Positions 28,253 through 37,652 of a stretch of DNA of 64,000 nt are shown here, one piece after another. Source of the DNA: Paenirhizobium daejeonense. GTDB lineage: Bacteria; Pseudomonadota; Alphaproteobacteria; Rhizobiales; Rhizobiaceae. The position numbers were made by a program, and so were the translations under genes. The notes under the pieces were generated by a model. That model saw only the letters and a list, made by a program, of their open reading frames with translations, was not told where the DNA came from and made no database searches. Location of the stretch: the NCBI RefSeq assembly GCF_014280875.1, contig NZ_JACLAL010000002.1, forward strand, positions 186,001 to 250,000. Reading direction: 5' to 3'. The stretch's first letter is position 1. Each line of letters opens with the position of its first letter.

Positions 28253-30820
28253 TCAGGCGCTCCGCCGCATCGCTACGTCCTCATGGCGTCGCTCGTTTGC
28301 ACCGAGCTTATGCTGGCTGGCGAGGTCGCGGGTCTTGAACTGGTCGATCTTCGCCATCAGCACTTCCACGCGGTGGCGAAGGCCCTGGATTTCGGCATTG
28401 TTCTCTTCCACCATCGCGGCGTTGCGCTGGGTGATGAGTTCCACATCCTTGACGGCCTTGGTCACTTCGCTGATACCGGTCGACTGTTCGCGCGTAGCCG
28501 ACGAAATGCTCTCGACAAGTGTCTGCACTTCCTCGACCTGATCGATGATAGCCTGCAGAGCCTCGCCCGTCTGCTCGACGAGAGCAACACCCGACTTCAC
28601 CTGACCGGAACTGACCGAAATCAGCCCCTTGATTTCCTTGGCGGCGCTTGCGCAACGCTGGGCAAGTTCGCGAACCTCCTGGGCAACCACGGCAAAGCCA
28701 CGCCCCGCCTCGCCTGCCCTTGCTGCCTCGACACCGGCATTGAGTGCAAGGAGGTTGGTCTGGAAGGCGATTTCGTCGATGACGCCGATGATCGTCGAGA
28801 TCTTTTCCGACGAACGGCTGATTTCGGCCATGGCTTCCACGGCATGCGTGACGACCACACCCGACTGACGAGCATGGTCGCGCGCCAGATGGACCGACTG
28901 CGCGGTACGGCCTGCACCGTCCGCCGTTGAGCGCACCACATCGCTGAGATGCGCCAGAGCCCGCGCGCTCTCCTCGAGCGCCGCCGCCTGCTGTTCGGTG
29001 CGGCGGGCAAGATCGTCGGCGGAAACCGCTAGATTGCCAGTGCCGGCATCGATATCAACACTGGTGGAGCGGACATCGGCAAGGGTTGCCCTGAGCGCCT
29101 CGACTGCGTGGTTGTAGGTCTCAGCCATGGCGACGAAATCGCCGGGGAGATTGTCGCGCATCGTGGCTTCGAGATTGCCAGCCGCCAGCGCCTCCAGCAC
29201 TTCCGAGAGGGCGTCGAGCGCGGAACGCTGCTCGGCCTCGACCTGTTCGCGCTCGCGGGCACGCTGCTCGGCTTCCTTCGCGGACATCGTTCTGGCGCTC
29301 GCCGCCTCATCCTCGAGCCTGCGGTTTTCGACCGCCGCATCGCGGAAGACCGTGACGGAACGCACCATGTCGCCGATTTCGTCGCCGCGATTGCGGCCCT
29401 CGATCGGCACAGCGAGATCGCCGCCGGCAAGGCGCGTCATGACTTCGGTGATACGCTTCAGCGGCGCCCGCAACGTCTCGATCAGCATAAGACCGCCGAC
29501 GATCGCAAGCAGCGTACCGACCACCATGGCGATGACGGAAATCGAGGCAGACCGTTCGCTGTCTTCCTTGCCGATCTCCTGCGCATGGCTGACGAAATCG
29601 CGCAGTGAGGACATAGCCTTCGAGACATATTCGGATGCGGTCGCCCGCTCCTTCCGCCAGGTTTCGTCGAGAGCAAGAAGCGATGCCGACTGGCTTTCGA
29701 TCGCCGCCACATGCGGTTCGATCTTCTTGGCGAAATCACGCAATGCGCTGTTCTTCGAGCCAAGCGCGGAAATCTGCTTGGCCGCGCCGGAGAGCGCCTT
29801 CAGGTCGGAAAGAACCTGCTGCCGGGAAGCATCGTCGACCACGCCACGCATGCGCTCCGAATGCAGGCGCAGGGCATCGATGCCGATCGCGGCGGTATCG
29901 ACCAGTTCCATCAGTTCCTTCTGGTCGGCAACCAGCTTGTCGAGACCGACGAAGCGGTCGGAGGCAACATCGGTATTCTTGGCGGCCTGCAAGGTAAGCT
30001 TCTGCTCGATGCTGACCAGTTCCGAAAGCTGGCGTCCAAGTGCCTGGGCCTTGGCATCATCGCTCTCATTTCCGGCAAGGATGGAATCGAGCTTCGTAAC
30101 GGCACCGGCCACCTCGGCAATCGTCGCCTTGCTCTTCGGCGAAGAGATGGATTCGGCACGTGCCAGTTCCTTGGCGATGGCGCCCATGTATAGCCGCGCC
30201 TCATCCAGCTGCTCGGTCGGCGTAAACGCCATCTGCACGCCTGCGCGCATCTTGCCAAGCTTGTCGACCAGCCCCTTGAAAGCCGAGCTGTCGAACAGCA
30301 GTTCCTTGGCGAACTGCTCTTTTTCGGTGAATTCCTTGCGGACGAATTCGACCTGCTTCTTGATCTGCCCGCCTTCGGTCTCGATGGCGGCGAGGCTCGC
30401 CTCGATCGAAGCGTCCAGATTGTCACGCTCGGTCTTGTTCGCCCACATCGCGTCGAGTTGTATGCGCATCTTGTCGGCAAGCGCCCTGAGATCGCCGAGT
30501 TCCGCCTTGGCTGCCTGCTCGGCCAATACGCCGTCGAGAACACTAAGACCATTCTCCTCCGCCGAAATCGCAGCGACCAATGCCGAGCGACTGTCTTCAG
30601 AGGGATCAATCGTAAATTCCTGCAGCGCTGCCTGCACCTTTTCGAGATCGCTGATATTGCCGATCGTCGCGCGGGTCACCGTCATGTGGCCGTTGAGCAT
30701 GGTTGCCGTGTGGTAACCGAGCAATCCTACCCCGGCCATCAGGATGACAAGCGGCACGACGAAGAGAAGCACCTTCGTGACGATGCGGCGACTTTGCAGC
30801 AGGCGGTCAATGAAACTCAT
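28253..30820 (-). CDS. methyl-accepting chemotaxis protein with very long periplasmic domain
   Basis: From the ATG at 30820 (GAGG site five bases upstream; a TTG at 30940 is the alternative) the protein has 855 residues: membrane segment 16-36, a helical periplasmic region 37-425, membrane segment 426-446, HAMP at 447-500, a second HAMP-like segment near 535-580, and the signalling domain 590-820. The hairpin tip is at about 681-730 ([23 protein letters not shown]...[15 protein letters not shown]). There is no C-terminal NWETF-type CheR docking pentapeptide; the tail is basic. The sensor region of about 390 residues is roughly twice the common size and looks like stacked helical bundles. Ligand unknown. 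Confidence 0.92.
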   Translation of the reverse strand: MSFIDRLLQSRRIVTKVLLFVVPLVILMAGVGLLGYHTATMLNGHMTVTRATIGNISDLEKVQAALQEFTIDPSEDSRSALVAAISAEENGLSVLDGVLAEQAAKAELGDLRALADKMRIQLDAMWANKTERDNLDASIEASLAAIETEGGQIKKQVEFVRKEFTEKEQFAKELLFDSSAFKGLVDKLGKMRAGVQMAFTPTEQLDEARLYMGAIAKELARAESISSPKSKATIAEVAGAVTKLDSILAGNESDDAKAQALGRQLSELVSIEQKLTLQAAKNTDVASDRFVGLDKLVADQKELMELVDTAAIGIDALRLHSERMRGVVDDASRQQVLSDLKALSGAAKQISALGSKNSALRDFAKKIEPHVAAIESQSASLLALDETWRKERATASEYVSKAMSSLRDFVSHAQEIGKEDSERSASISVIAMVVGTLLAIVGGLMLIETLRAPLKRITEVMTRLAGGDLAVPIEGRNRGDEIGDMVRSVTVFRDAAVENRRLEDEAASARTMSAKEAEQRAREREQVEAEQRSALDALSEVLEALAAGNLEATMRDNLPGDFVAMAETYNHAVEALRATLADVRSTSVDIDAGTGNLAVSADDLARRTEQQAAALEESARALAHLSDVVRSTADGAGRTAQSVHLARDHARQSGVVVTHAVEAMAEISRSSEKISTIIGVIDEIAFQTNLLALNAGVEAARAGEAGRGFAVVAQEVRELAQRCASAAKEIKGLISVSSGQVKSGVALVEQTGEALQAIIDQVEEVQTLVESISSATREQSTGISEVTKAVKDVELITQRNAAMVEENNAEIQGLRHRVEVLMAKIDQFKTRDLASQHKLGANERRHEDVAMRRSA

Positions 30821-31075
30821 GCGATCCTCGAAAACGAATTCTGGCAAATCTTCTGGCGTATCATCATCGAAGCCCGTTGGGGCGGGCCGATTCCGCAACA
30901 AGCGGAGATTGCGAAACTGTCCGGCTACAAACTTGAACAATCGTTAAGCTCATCCCTGTTTTCTTAGATATCGCGGCGTTTTTAGCGCTTCGGAGAGTTT
31001 TCCTGTGCGGAAAACCGGGTATCCGTCACAAACGACTTCGGATAGAAGGAGCCTCCAGCTTCTCGGGATTCTTCA

Positions 31076-31987
31076 ATGGCTCTGTCCAGCAATACCAAAG
31101 GCGCCCTGCTGATGGCGGCCTCGATGGCCGGCTTCACCATCAACGACGCACTGACCAAGGCGGTAACGCCCTATATGAATGTCGGGCAGATCATGCTCCT
31201 GCGCGGTGTCATGACAACGATGCTGGTCTACTTGATTGCCCGCCAGATGGGGGCGCTTGTCCATATCCGCTCGCTCATCCAGCCGCTGGTGCTGTTGCGC
31301 ATCCTCTGCGAGACGCTGTCGACCATCGCCTATCTCAGCGCCTTGAGGCAGATGCCCCTCGCCAATGCATCCTCCATCCTGCAATCGCTGCCCCTCGCAG
31401 TGACACTCGGGGCCGCGCTGTTTCTCCGTGAACCGGTCGGCTGGCGGCGATGGACGGCGATCATCGTGGGCTTCATCGGTGTACTGATCATCATTCGTCC
31501 CGGTCCGGAAGGCTTCACGCATGCCTCGCTTTATGTGGTGTTGAGCGTGTTCTTCGCGGCCTCCCGCGATCTGGTAACTAAGAAGATCGACACCGCCATC
31601 CCGTCGCTCAGCGTGACGCTTTCCACAGCTGCGGGCATCACCCTAACTGGCGCGGCTCTCGTCATGCCGCTTGGCGGCTGGCAACCGGTGAGCGGTGTCC
31701 ATTTCGCAACGCTGGCGCTCGCCTCCGTCCTGCTCTTTGTCGGCTACCAGTCCATCATTATGGCCATGCGCACTGGCGAGATCTCCTTCATCGCCCCATT
31801 CCGCTACATGAGCCTGCTGTGGGCGGTGCTGCTCGGAATGATCCTTTTCGGCGAGGTTCCCGACGCCTGGATGATGACCGGCGCAGCTATCGTCATCGGC
31901 TCCGGCCTCTACACTTTCTATCGCGAGAACAAGCGCAAGATCAAAAACCCGGTCGGACAGCAGTCCCAGCCGGGATCCCCCCTGTAA
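31076..31987 (+). CDS. DMT-superfamily (EamA) transporter
   Basis: A 303-residue inner-membrane protein with ten predicted hydrophobic segments arranged as two EamA repeats (about 8-140 and 150-285). The first repeat ends with the usual VGFIGVLIIIRPG and the second with AAIVIGSGLYTFYRE. EamA proteins export or import metabolites such as amino acids and S-adenosylmethionine; no substrate can be assigned. mobA follows 13 bases downstream on the same strand, so the transporter may be cotranscribed with the mobAB pair by position only. Confidence 0.9.
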   Translation: MALSSNTKGALLMAASMAGFTINDALTKAVTPYMNVGQIMLLRGVMTTMLVYLIARQMGALVHIRSLIQPLVLLRILCETLSTIAYLSALRQMPLANASSILQSLPLAVTLGAALFLREPVGWRRWTAIIVGFIGVLIIIRPGPEGFTHASLYVVLSVFFAASRDLVTKKIDTAIPSLSVTLSTAAGITLTGAALVMPLGGWQPVSGVHFATLALASVLLFVGYQSIIMAMRTGEISFIAPFRYMSLLWAVLLGMILFGEVPDAWMMTGAAIVIGSGLYTFYRENKRKIKNPVGQQSQPGSPL

Positions 31988-32000
31988 AGGCAGAGAGGCC

Positions 32001-32633
32001 ATGAGCGAACCGCAGACAGCACGGTCTTTCCCGGCACTGATTCTTGCTGGCGGCCTTTCGCGGCGAATGGGCCGGGACAAGACGGTAGTCGGCCTCGCCG
32101 ACAAGCCTATGATCGCCCATGTCATCGACCGCTTGAGGCCGCAGGTATCGAACCTTGCCGTCAACGCCCCACCGGGTGTCCTTCCGGAGATTGGCTTCCC
32201 TGTGCTGCCGGACACCGTTCCCGGCCACGCCGGCCCCCTCGCCGGCGTTCTGGCCGGGTTGATCCATGCGCGGGAAAGCATGCCAGAGGCATCCCATCTG
32301 CTGACTGTCCCCGCCGACACACCTTTCCTGCCATTGGACCTGACCGCGAAAATGACGGCCAACATCGAGCCGAGGCGGATCGTCGTCGCGACCTCGCTCG
32401 GCCGCATCCATCCGGTCGTCGCTCTCTGGCCCATTTCGCTGGCGGAAGATCTCGAAGAATGGCTGGGCGACCCTGATAACCGCAAGCTTCAGTCCTTCAT
32501 TGCCCACTATCCCTCCGAGACCGTCGATTTCCTGCCGGTCGAAACCGCATCAGGCCCTCTCGACCCGTTCTTCAACGTCAACACGCCTGATGACCTCGCC
32601 CGCGCCGAACAAATCCTGAAGGAGCGCCCATGA
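32001..32633 (+). CDS. mobA: molybdenum cofactor guanylyltransferase
   Basis: Transfers GMP from GTP to molybdopterin, giving the bis-MGD cofactor used by DMSO reductase-family enzymes. The 210-residue product has the nucleotide-binding LILAGGLSRRMGRDK near the N-terminus, the VPADTPFLP metal-binding Asp and the conserved GHAGPLAGV segment. It ends with an ATGA overlap with mobB, so the two are translationally coupled. Confidence 0.95.
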   Translation: MSEPQTARSFPALILAGGLSRRMGRDKTVVGLADKPMIAHVIDRLRPQVSNLAVNAPPGVLPEIGFPVLPDTVPGHAGPLAGVLAGLIHARESMPEASHLLTVPADTPFLPLDLTAKMTANIEPRRIVVATSLGRIHPVVALWPISLAEDLEEWLGDPDNRKLQSFIAHYPSETVDFLPVETASGPLDPFFNVNTPDDLARAEQILKERP

Positions 32634-33166
32634 CAGAGGAAAAGCCGACAGGCGGACCACGCATCTTCGGAATTTCCGGTTGGAAGAACTCGGGCAAGAC
32701 GGGACTGGCTGTGCGGCTGGTCGAGGAATTCACCCGGCGCGGCTACCACATCTCGACCATCAAGCATGCCCATCATGATTTCGACATCGACAAGGTCGGC
32801 GCCGACAGCTATCGGCATCGTCAGGCAGGAGCCCACGAGGTGGCGATCGTGTCGGGTACCCGCTACGCCATCATGCACGAACTGCGCGGCGCACCCGAAC
32901 CATCTTTCGACGAGATCGTCGCCCGCATCGCCCCATGCGACCTGATCCTGATCGAAGGCTACAAGCGGGAAACGGTTCCCAAGATCGAGGCCCGACGGCT
33001 GGAGGCGGCAAAGCGCGAGCCGCTTGCTCCCTCCGATCCGCACATCGTCGCCATTGCCGCTGACCATGCCGTCGAAGACACGTCACTCCCCGTCTTCGAT
33101 CTCAACGACACAAATGCGATTGCCGATTTTATCACCGGCATTACGGGACTGCCGCCGCGGCAATAA
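32630..33166 (+). CDS. mobB: molybdopterin-guanine dinucleotide biosynthesis adaptor protein
   Basis: GTP-binding partner of MobA. The 178-residue protein has the P-loop GWKNSGKT at residues 17-24, the STIKHAHHDFDID segment and LILIEGYKRE, all standard for MobB. The start overlaps the mobA stop by four bases (ATGA). A terminator shared with the convergent ompA-family gene follows at 33195-33225. Confidence 0.95.
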   Translation: MTEEKPTGGPRIFGISGWKNSGKTGLAVRLVEEFTRRGYHISTIKHAHHDFDIDKVGADSYRHRQAGAHEVAIVSGTRYAIMHELRGAPEPSFDEIVARIAPCDLILIEGYKRETVPKIEARRLEAAKREPLAPSDPHIVAIAADHAVEDTSLPVFDLNDTNAIADFITGITGLPPRQ

Positions 33167-33194
33167 CGCCAGCACCATAAAATACCCCAAATGA

Positions 33195-33225
33195 AAAGGC
33201 CGCCGGATCGTCTCCAGCGGCCTTT
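33195..33225. terminator. bidirectional terminator between mobB and the OmpA-family gene
   Basis: Stem AAAGGCCGC (33195-33203) / GCGGCCTTT (33217-33225), whose A and T ends serve as U-tracts in both directions; three more pairs (GGA/TCC) extend it inward. It separates convergent genes. Confidence 0.85.
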
Positions 33226-33245
33226 ATGTTCAGTCGATCCACCGC

Positions 33246-35597
33246 TTAGCGGTTGGCGACGTTTGCTGGGCGAACCAGCGGCGTCACGCGGCGGATGGTC
33301 ACGCGGCGGTTCTGCTGTTCGGCAGCCTGCGTGCGGATCTTCAGGTAGCGTTCACCGTAGCCCTGGGTCGACATGTTTTCCGGCGGGATACCGTAAACCT
33401 CGGTCAGGAGGTTAGCGACGGTCTCGGCGCGCTGGTCAGAAAGCACGAGGTTCGAACGGTCGGAGCCCACGGCGTCGGTATGCCCCTCGATGAGGAAGAC
33501 TTCGCCCGGATCCTTTTGGAGAACCTTTTGGATCGCATCGGCCACCTTGCGCAGCGTCTTCGCCTGGGCGAGCGGCACTTCCGCCGAACCCGAGGGGAAG
33601 GTGATCGTGTCGAGGTCGATACGGCGCACCTTGTCCCGCAGACGGGCAGACGACTTCACTTCGTCCAGCGAGTAGACACGCTCGACACGCTCGACCGGAG
33701 GACGGGCGAGGAAGTCATAATAATCGCGATCGGGGGCGTTCGACATCGTAACGATATAGTCGTTGACGGGAACCGTCAGGCGCATCGGCGGCAGATCATA
33801 ACCGACGTCCACATAAACACGCGGATGTTCGCTATCGGCCTCGGGCGAATAGACCAGCACATATTCCTCACCATCCGGCGTGAAGCGAGAACGCAGGATG
33901 ATGTCGCCGTAACGGTTGTAGATCGTGACCAGACGCGAGCCGTCGCCACGTTCGATCGTTTCGCGGGAACGACCGCGCGACAGCTGCTCGTAATAGGTCT
34001 CCTGTGCGTCGTAACGCAGGCGCGGACGGTCGTCGCCGCGAACGACGACCTGATTGCCGACATTGATGACGGTGCGGTTGTCGATCTGCTCGATGACCTT
34101 GACCTGATTGACCACATTGTTCTGAACGTTGTTCGTCACGTGGTTGTTGTTGGTCGTGTTATTGGTCGTATTGTTCGTGACGTTGGTCACATTGGTGACG
34201 TTCGTGATGTTGTTGACCACGGTCGTCGGAACCTGGAAGGCCGGGGCAGCATTGAGCTGCTTGCCCTTTTCCTCGACGGCAGCCTCGATCACCTTCGGCT
34301 CGAACTTCGGAGCGTCAGCCTGTGCGGCAGCATCGCTTTCCGGCGGAGGAGCAACGGGGGTTTCCTCGCGGGCCTGCGTGCGGACGTCGCGAACGTCGGC
34401 CTGACCGCTGTTGTCGGCATCCTTGTCGCTGTCGAGCACGGCAGCACCGTTATCGACCGGGAGAACCACCGTTTCGGCAGTCTTGGCCGGATCCTCTGCA
34501 ATCTGCTGCTTCTGCTCTTCGGTACGGGTATCCACGACTTCCGGAACGACGACTTCGGCGGGCGGTTCGACGGCAGGAACCACGACCTGTTCACCACCGG
34601 CCTGTCCATCCTGAACCGGTTCGCCGGCAGGCTGACCAGCGGACTGATCGGTCAGCGGCTGCGCGGGCGTTTCGCCTTGGGTCGTATCCTGCGTGGGCTG
34701 CTCGGCCGGCTGCTGTTCGGCCGGAGCAGCCGTCTGTGCCGGCGGGCATGCGTCAGCCGAAGCAGCCTGAGAACCATCGGCGCAGGTTACGGCCTCGGCA
34801 GCGGCCGGCTGCTGAGCCTGCTGTTCGGCGGCTTTCTGAGTATCTTCTGCTGCCTTCTGCTCGGCCGCCCTTTGGGCCTCTTCGGCGGCTTGCTGTTCAG
34901 CAGCCTTCTGAGCTTCTTGAGCGGCTTGCTGCTCAGCGGCTTTCTGGGCTTCTTCAGCGGCTTGCTGTTCGGCAGCCTTCTTGGCTTCCTCAGCGGCCTG
35001 CTGTTCAGCAGCCTTCTGAGCCTCTTCAGCAGCCTGCTGCTCGGCGGCCTTCTGAGCTTCTTCGGCGGCCTGCTGTTCGGCAGCCTTCTTGGCTTCCTCA
35101 GCAGCCTGTTGTTCGGCAGCCTTCTGAGCCTCTTCAGCGGCTTGCTGTTCGGCGGCGCGTTGTGCTTCTTCGGCGGCCTGCTGCTCGGCAGCCCTCTTGG
35201 CTTCCTCGGCAGCCTGTTGTTCAGCGGCCTTCTGAGCCTCTTCAGCGGCTTGCTGCTCGGCAGCGCGTTGCGCTTCTTCGGCGGCTTGCTGCTCGGCGGC
35301 GCGCTGTGCCTCCTGCGCAGCCTGCTGTTCAGCGGCGCGCTGGGCTTCCTCGGCAGCCTGCTGCTCGGCCGCACGCTGAGCGTCGATTGCATCGCAGGCG
35401 GACTGATCGGCGGCCTGGCTGCCATCGCTGCAGGTCACGGCCGCCTGGGCAACGAGAACGCCGGATTGTTCGATTGCGGAACGGGCGGAATGATCCGCAG
35501 CGCGGGAAACGGCCGAAGCCGATACCGGCTCCACCATGACCGCGGCCGACAGGACCGGCAACGCAACCGTCGCGAACAGTTTAGATCTCAACTTCAT
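33246..35597 (-). CDS. OmpA-family outer-membrane protein with alanine-rich 12-residue repeats
   Basis: The 783-residue product starts at 35597 (AAGG site) with a signal peptide (1-29). After a short CSDGSQAADQSAC motif comes a run of sixteen 12-residue repeats of the type AEQQAAEEAQKA (75-266), then a second CADGSQA motif, an acidic Pro/Gln/Thr-rich linker, an Asn/Thr/Val-rich stretch (460-500), a 150-residue beta-rich domain, and a C-terminal OmpA peptidoglycan-binding domain (660-770) with the GHTDAVGSD motif and the NRRV end. The repeats should form a long alanine-rich helix or coiled coil able to span the periplasm. Related large OmpA proteins are common in rhizobia; their role is structural or in surface integrity. 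Upstream frames to 35747 are ignored. Confidence 0.9.
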   Translation of the reverse strand: MKLRSKLFATVALPVLSAAVMVEPVSASAVSRAADHSARSAIEQSGVLVAQAAVTCSDGSQAADQSACDAIDAQRAAEQQAAEEAQRAAEQQAAQEAQRAAEQQAAEEAQRAAEQQAAEEAQKAAEQQAAEEAKRAAEQQAAEEAQRAAEQQAAEEAQKAAEQQAAEEAKKAAEQQAAEEAQKAAEQQAAEEAQKAAEQQAAEEAKKAAEQQAAEEAQKAAEQQAAQEAQKAAEQQAAEEAQRAAEQKAAEDTQKAAEQQAQQPAAAEAVTCADGSQAASADACPPAQTAAPAEQQPAEQPTQDTTQGETPAQPLTDQSAGQPAGEPVQDGQAGGEQVVVPAVEPPAEVVVPEVVDTRTEEQKQQIAEDPAKTAETVVLPVDNGAAVLDSDKDADNSGQADVRDVRTQAREETPVAPPPESDAAAQADAPKFEPKVIEAAVEEKGKQLNAAPAFQVPTTVVNNITNVTNVTNVTNNTTNNTTNNNHVTNNVQNNVVNQVKVIEQIDNRTVINVGNQVVVRGDDRPRLRYDAQETYYEQLSRGRSRETIERGDGSRLVTIYNRYGDIILRSRFTPDGEEYVLVYSPEADSEHPRVYVDVGYDLPPMRLTVPVNDYIVTMSNAPDRDYYDFLARPPVERVERVYSLDEVKSSARLRDKVRRIDLDTITFPSGSAEVPLAQAKTLRKVADAIQKVLQKDPGEVFLIEGHTDAVGSDRSNLVLSDQRAETVANLLTEVYGIPPENMSTQGYGERYLKIRTQAAEQQNRRVTIRRVTPLVRPANVANR
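34098..34220 (-). repeat. Asn/Thr-rich low-complexity segment within the OmpA-family gene
   Basis: About 41 codons dominated by Asn, Thr and Val in short NVTN/NNTT units (residues 460-500). It lies between the Pro/Gln-rich linker and the beta-rich domain. Confidence 0.8.
34800..35375 (-). repeat. tandem 36-bp coding repeats, about 16 copies
   Basis: Sixteen units of 36 bases encode the 12-residue AEQQAAEEAQ-type repeat; Lys/Arg alternate at one position and Glu/Gln at another, and synonymous differences are frequent, so the array is not freshly amplified. It can vary in copy number by slippage or recombination. The last two units are degenerate. Confidence 0.9.
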
Positions 35598-35961
35598 ATC
35601 ACCTTCCTTGCGAAGCGTGTCTCCACGCGGGTCTGGGAGAAGCATTGTCGAAACGGCAATTTTGTGTCGGTGCCGTTTTCCTCCCGCTCCCGATCGGACA
35701 GAACCTAATTTTCGGCAAATTAACCTCGGCTGAACGAAAAAGTTCATGCGTTACACTTCAGGTTTCTCGTTCAGCCGCTGATTCCCTGAGACTGCAACAA
35801 AAGGGCTTGCTCATGCAATTTTTGCGACAGTTGCGTGTTTACTGTTGATTTTCGGGAGAAAAGGGTAGGAATATCGCCTCAGGTTCGGCATTCGGAATGC
35901 CGTACTTTCCGGTTCAGCGCGGGCATCACAACCGCGCGGACAACCAACAGAGAGGATCTTC
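35598..35961. other. divergent intergenic region between OmpA-family and amino acid importer genes
   Basis: 364 bases with the two divergent promoters. Seen here are a hairpin CGGCAT-TCGGA-ATGCCG at 35886-35902 in the importer leader (about 60 bases before its ATG) and a short GAAC-GAAAAA-GTTC element near 35733-35746. Neither is recognised as a known riboswitch. No further gene is supported. Confidence 0.4.
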
Positions 35962-36735
35962 ATGCGTATCGCCACCCGTTTTCTTGCCGCTGCCTCGATC
36001 GCCGCGCTGTCGCTTTTTGCAGGCTCCGCAATGGCTGAAGACAAGCTGATCATTGGAACCGAAGGCGCCTACCCGCCCTTCAACAACCTCGAATCGGACG
36101 GCTCGCTCGTCGGCTTCGACATCGACATTGCCAAAGCGCTTTGCGATGAGATGAAAGTCACCTGCGAATTCGTGACCCAGGACTGGGACGGCATCATTCC
36201 GGCACTTCAGGCCAAGAAGTTCGACGCCATCATCGCCTCGATGTCGATCACGCCGGAGCGCCTCGAGAAGGTCGACTTCTCCAAGAAGTACTACAACACC
36301 CCGCCGGCAATCGCCGTGCCGAAGGATTCTCCGATCACCAAGGTCGAAGAACTGAAGGGCAAGGTGCTCGGTGCGCAGTCTTCGACCACCCATGCCAACT
36401 ACGCTGAAAAGCACATGGCAGACTCCGAGCTGAAGCTTTACCCGACCGCTGACGAATACAAGCTCGACCTGTCGGGCGGTCGTGTCGACGCCGTCATCGA
36501 CGATATCGTCGTTCTCTCGGAATGGGTGAAGTCGGACGCCGGCACCTGCTGCAAGATCCTGACCCCGCTGCCGATCGACCCGGAAATCAATGGCCTCGGC
36601 GCCGGCATTGCTGTCCGCAAGGGTGAAACCGCGCTTGCCGACAAGTTTACGGCAGCGATTGCAGCCATCCGCGCGAACGGCAAGTACAAGGAAATCAACG
36701 CCAAGTACTTCGACTTCGACGTTTACGGCGATTGA
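35962..36735 (+). CDS. polar amino acid ABC transporter, periplasmic binding protein
   Basis: The 257-residue product has a signal peptide (1-25, cleaved after SAMA) and a type 3 solute-binding domain: GTEGAYPPFNNLESDGSLVG, GFDIDIAKALCDEM and the DWDGIIPALQAKKFDAIIASMSIT region are those of the lysine/arginine/ornithine/histidine/octopine-binding group (HisJ, ArgT, OccT). The exact amino acid cannot be told. A GAGAGGA site supports the start. Two permease genes follow, but no ATPase gene. Confidence 0.92.
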   Translation: MRIATRFLAAASIAALSLFAGSAMAEDKLIIGTEGAYPPFNNLESDGSLVGFDIDIAKALCDEMKVTCEFVTQDWDGIIPALQAKKFDAIIASMSITPERLEKVDFSKKYYNTPPAIAVPKDSPITKVEELKGKVLGAQSSTTHANYAEKHMADSELKLYPTADEYKLDLSGGRVDAVIDDIVVLSEWVKSDAGTCCKILTPLPIDPEINGLGAGIAVRKGETALADKFTAAIAAIRANGKYKEINAKYFDFDVYGD

Positions 36736-36848
36736 TCCCCTGAAAAACTGAAGTCATGGATGGCGGAAAACACGTTCTTCCGCCATTCTCATATCCGGAT
36801 AAACCGGAAAAATAAGACGCGGTATAAACCGCCAAGGGGAATTTTGGC

Positions 36849-37652
36849 ATGAGCGGAGTGTTTTCCGCCCTCGGATCATCGTGGTCCTGGATTCAATATG
36901 CGTTCGATCCGTTTTGCGGGCCGGTTGGGATCTTCTCCCTCTTCGGCGGATCATCGCTGGTTTCCTGCGGCGTCGCGGGTTGGGGCGACGAGATCGCCTT
37001 CGGCGTCAAGGTAACGGTCACGCTGGCGCTGGCCACCCTGCCCTTCGGTCTGCTGATCGGCTTTATGGTGGCTCTTTCCATGCAGTCGCAGGACAAGGCG
37101 CTGCGGCTGGCAGGCGGCATTTACACCACAATCTTTCGCGGCCTGCCCGAACTTCTGACGCTCTTCATCATCTATTACGGCGTCCAGATGGTGATCCAGG
37201 GCCTGCTGTCCTGGATCGGTTACGACGAACGCGTCGAGATCAACGCCTTCGTCGCCGGCATGATCGCGCTTTCCGTCGTGTTTTCGTCCTACTGCTCCGA
37301 GGTCCTGCTCTCGGCATTCCGCGCCATTCCCAATGGGCAGTATGAGGCGGGCGATGCCGTTGGCCTGCGGCGCGTCACCACCATGCGCCTCGTGATCCTG
37401 CCTCAGCTCATCCGCATTGCGCTGCCCGGCCTTGGCAATCTGTGGATGAACCTTCTCAAGGACACGGCCCTCGTCTCCGTTATCGGCCTGACCGACATCC
37501 TTCGCCAGACGGGCGTCGCCGCCAAGGTGACCAAGGAACCCTTCGTGTTCTACGTACTCGCTTGCGCGCTCTATCTCGTTCTCGCCATGCTGTCGTCGAT
37601 CGTCATCAGCGCAATCGACCGCTCGACCAGACGCTCGGAGGCCGCCCGATGA
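36849..37652 (+). CDS. polar amino acid ABC transporter permease (HisQ type)
   Basis: The 267-residue inner-membrane protein has about five transmembrane segments and the conserved EAA loop (EAGDAVGLRRVTTMRLVILPQ). It belongs to the HisM/HisQ/OccQ family that pairs as a heterodimer with the next gene product. AAGGGGA lies upstream of the ATG. The N-terminus carries a Cys-containing segment before the first helix (FDPFCGPVGIF). It overlaps the next permease by four bases. Confidence 0.92.
   Translation: MSGVFSALGSSWSWIQYAFDPFCGPVGIFSLFGGSSLVSCGVAGWGDEIAFGVKVTVTLALATLPFGLLIGFMVALSMQSQDKALRLAGGIYTTIFRGLPELLTLFIIYYGVQMVIQGLLSWIGYDERVEINAFVAGMIALSVVFSSYCSEVLLSAFRAIPNGQYEAGDAVGLRRVTTMRLVILPQLIRIALPGLGNLWMNLLKDTALVSVIGLTDILRQTGVAAKVTKEPFVFYVLACALYLVLAMLSSIVISAIDRSTRRSEAAR

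Noticed and set aside
29127..30716. A 529-codon frame antisense to the large chemoreceptor
   Set aside because: Ser/Arg-rich composition typical of a shadow frame; the receptor has all its family motifs.
34800..35375. 36-bp repeats with regular spacing, suggestive of a CRISPR array
   Set aside because: The repeats are contiguous, without unique spacers, and encode the 12-residue repeat of the OmpA protein.
33480..35708. A 742-codon frame and a 405-codon frame antisense to the OmpA repeats
   Set aside because: Both arise from the low-complexity tandem repeats read on the other strand; no ribosome site and no domain.
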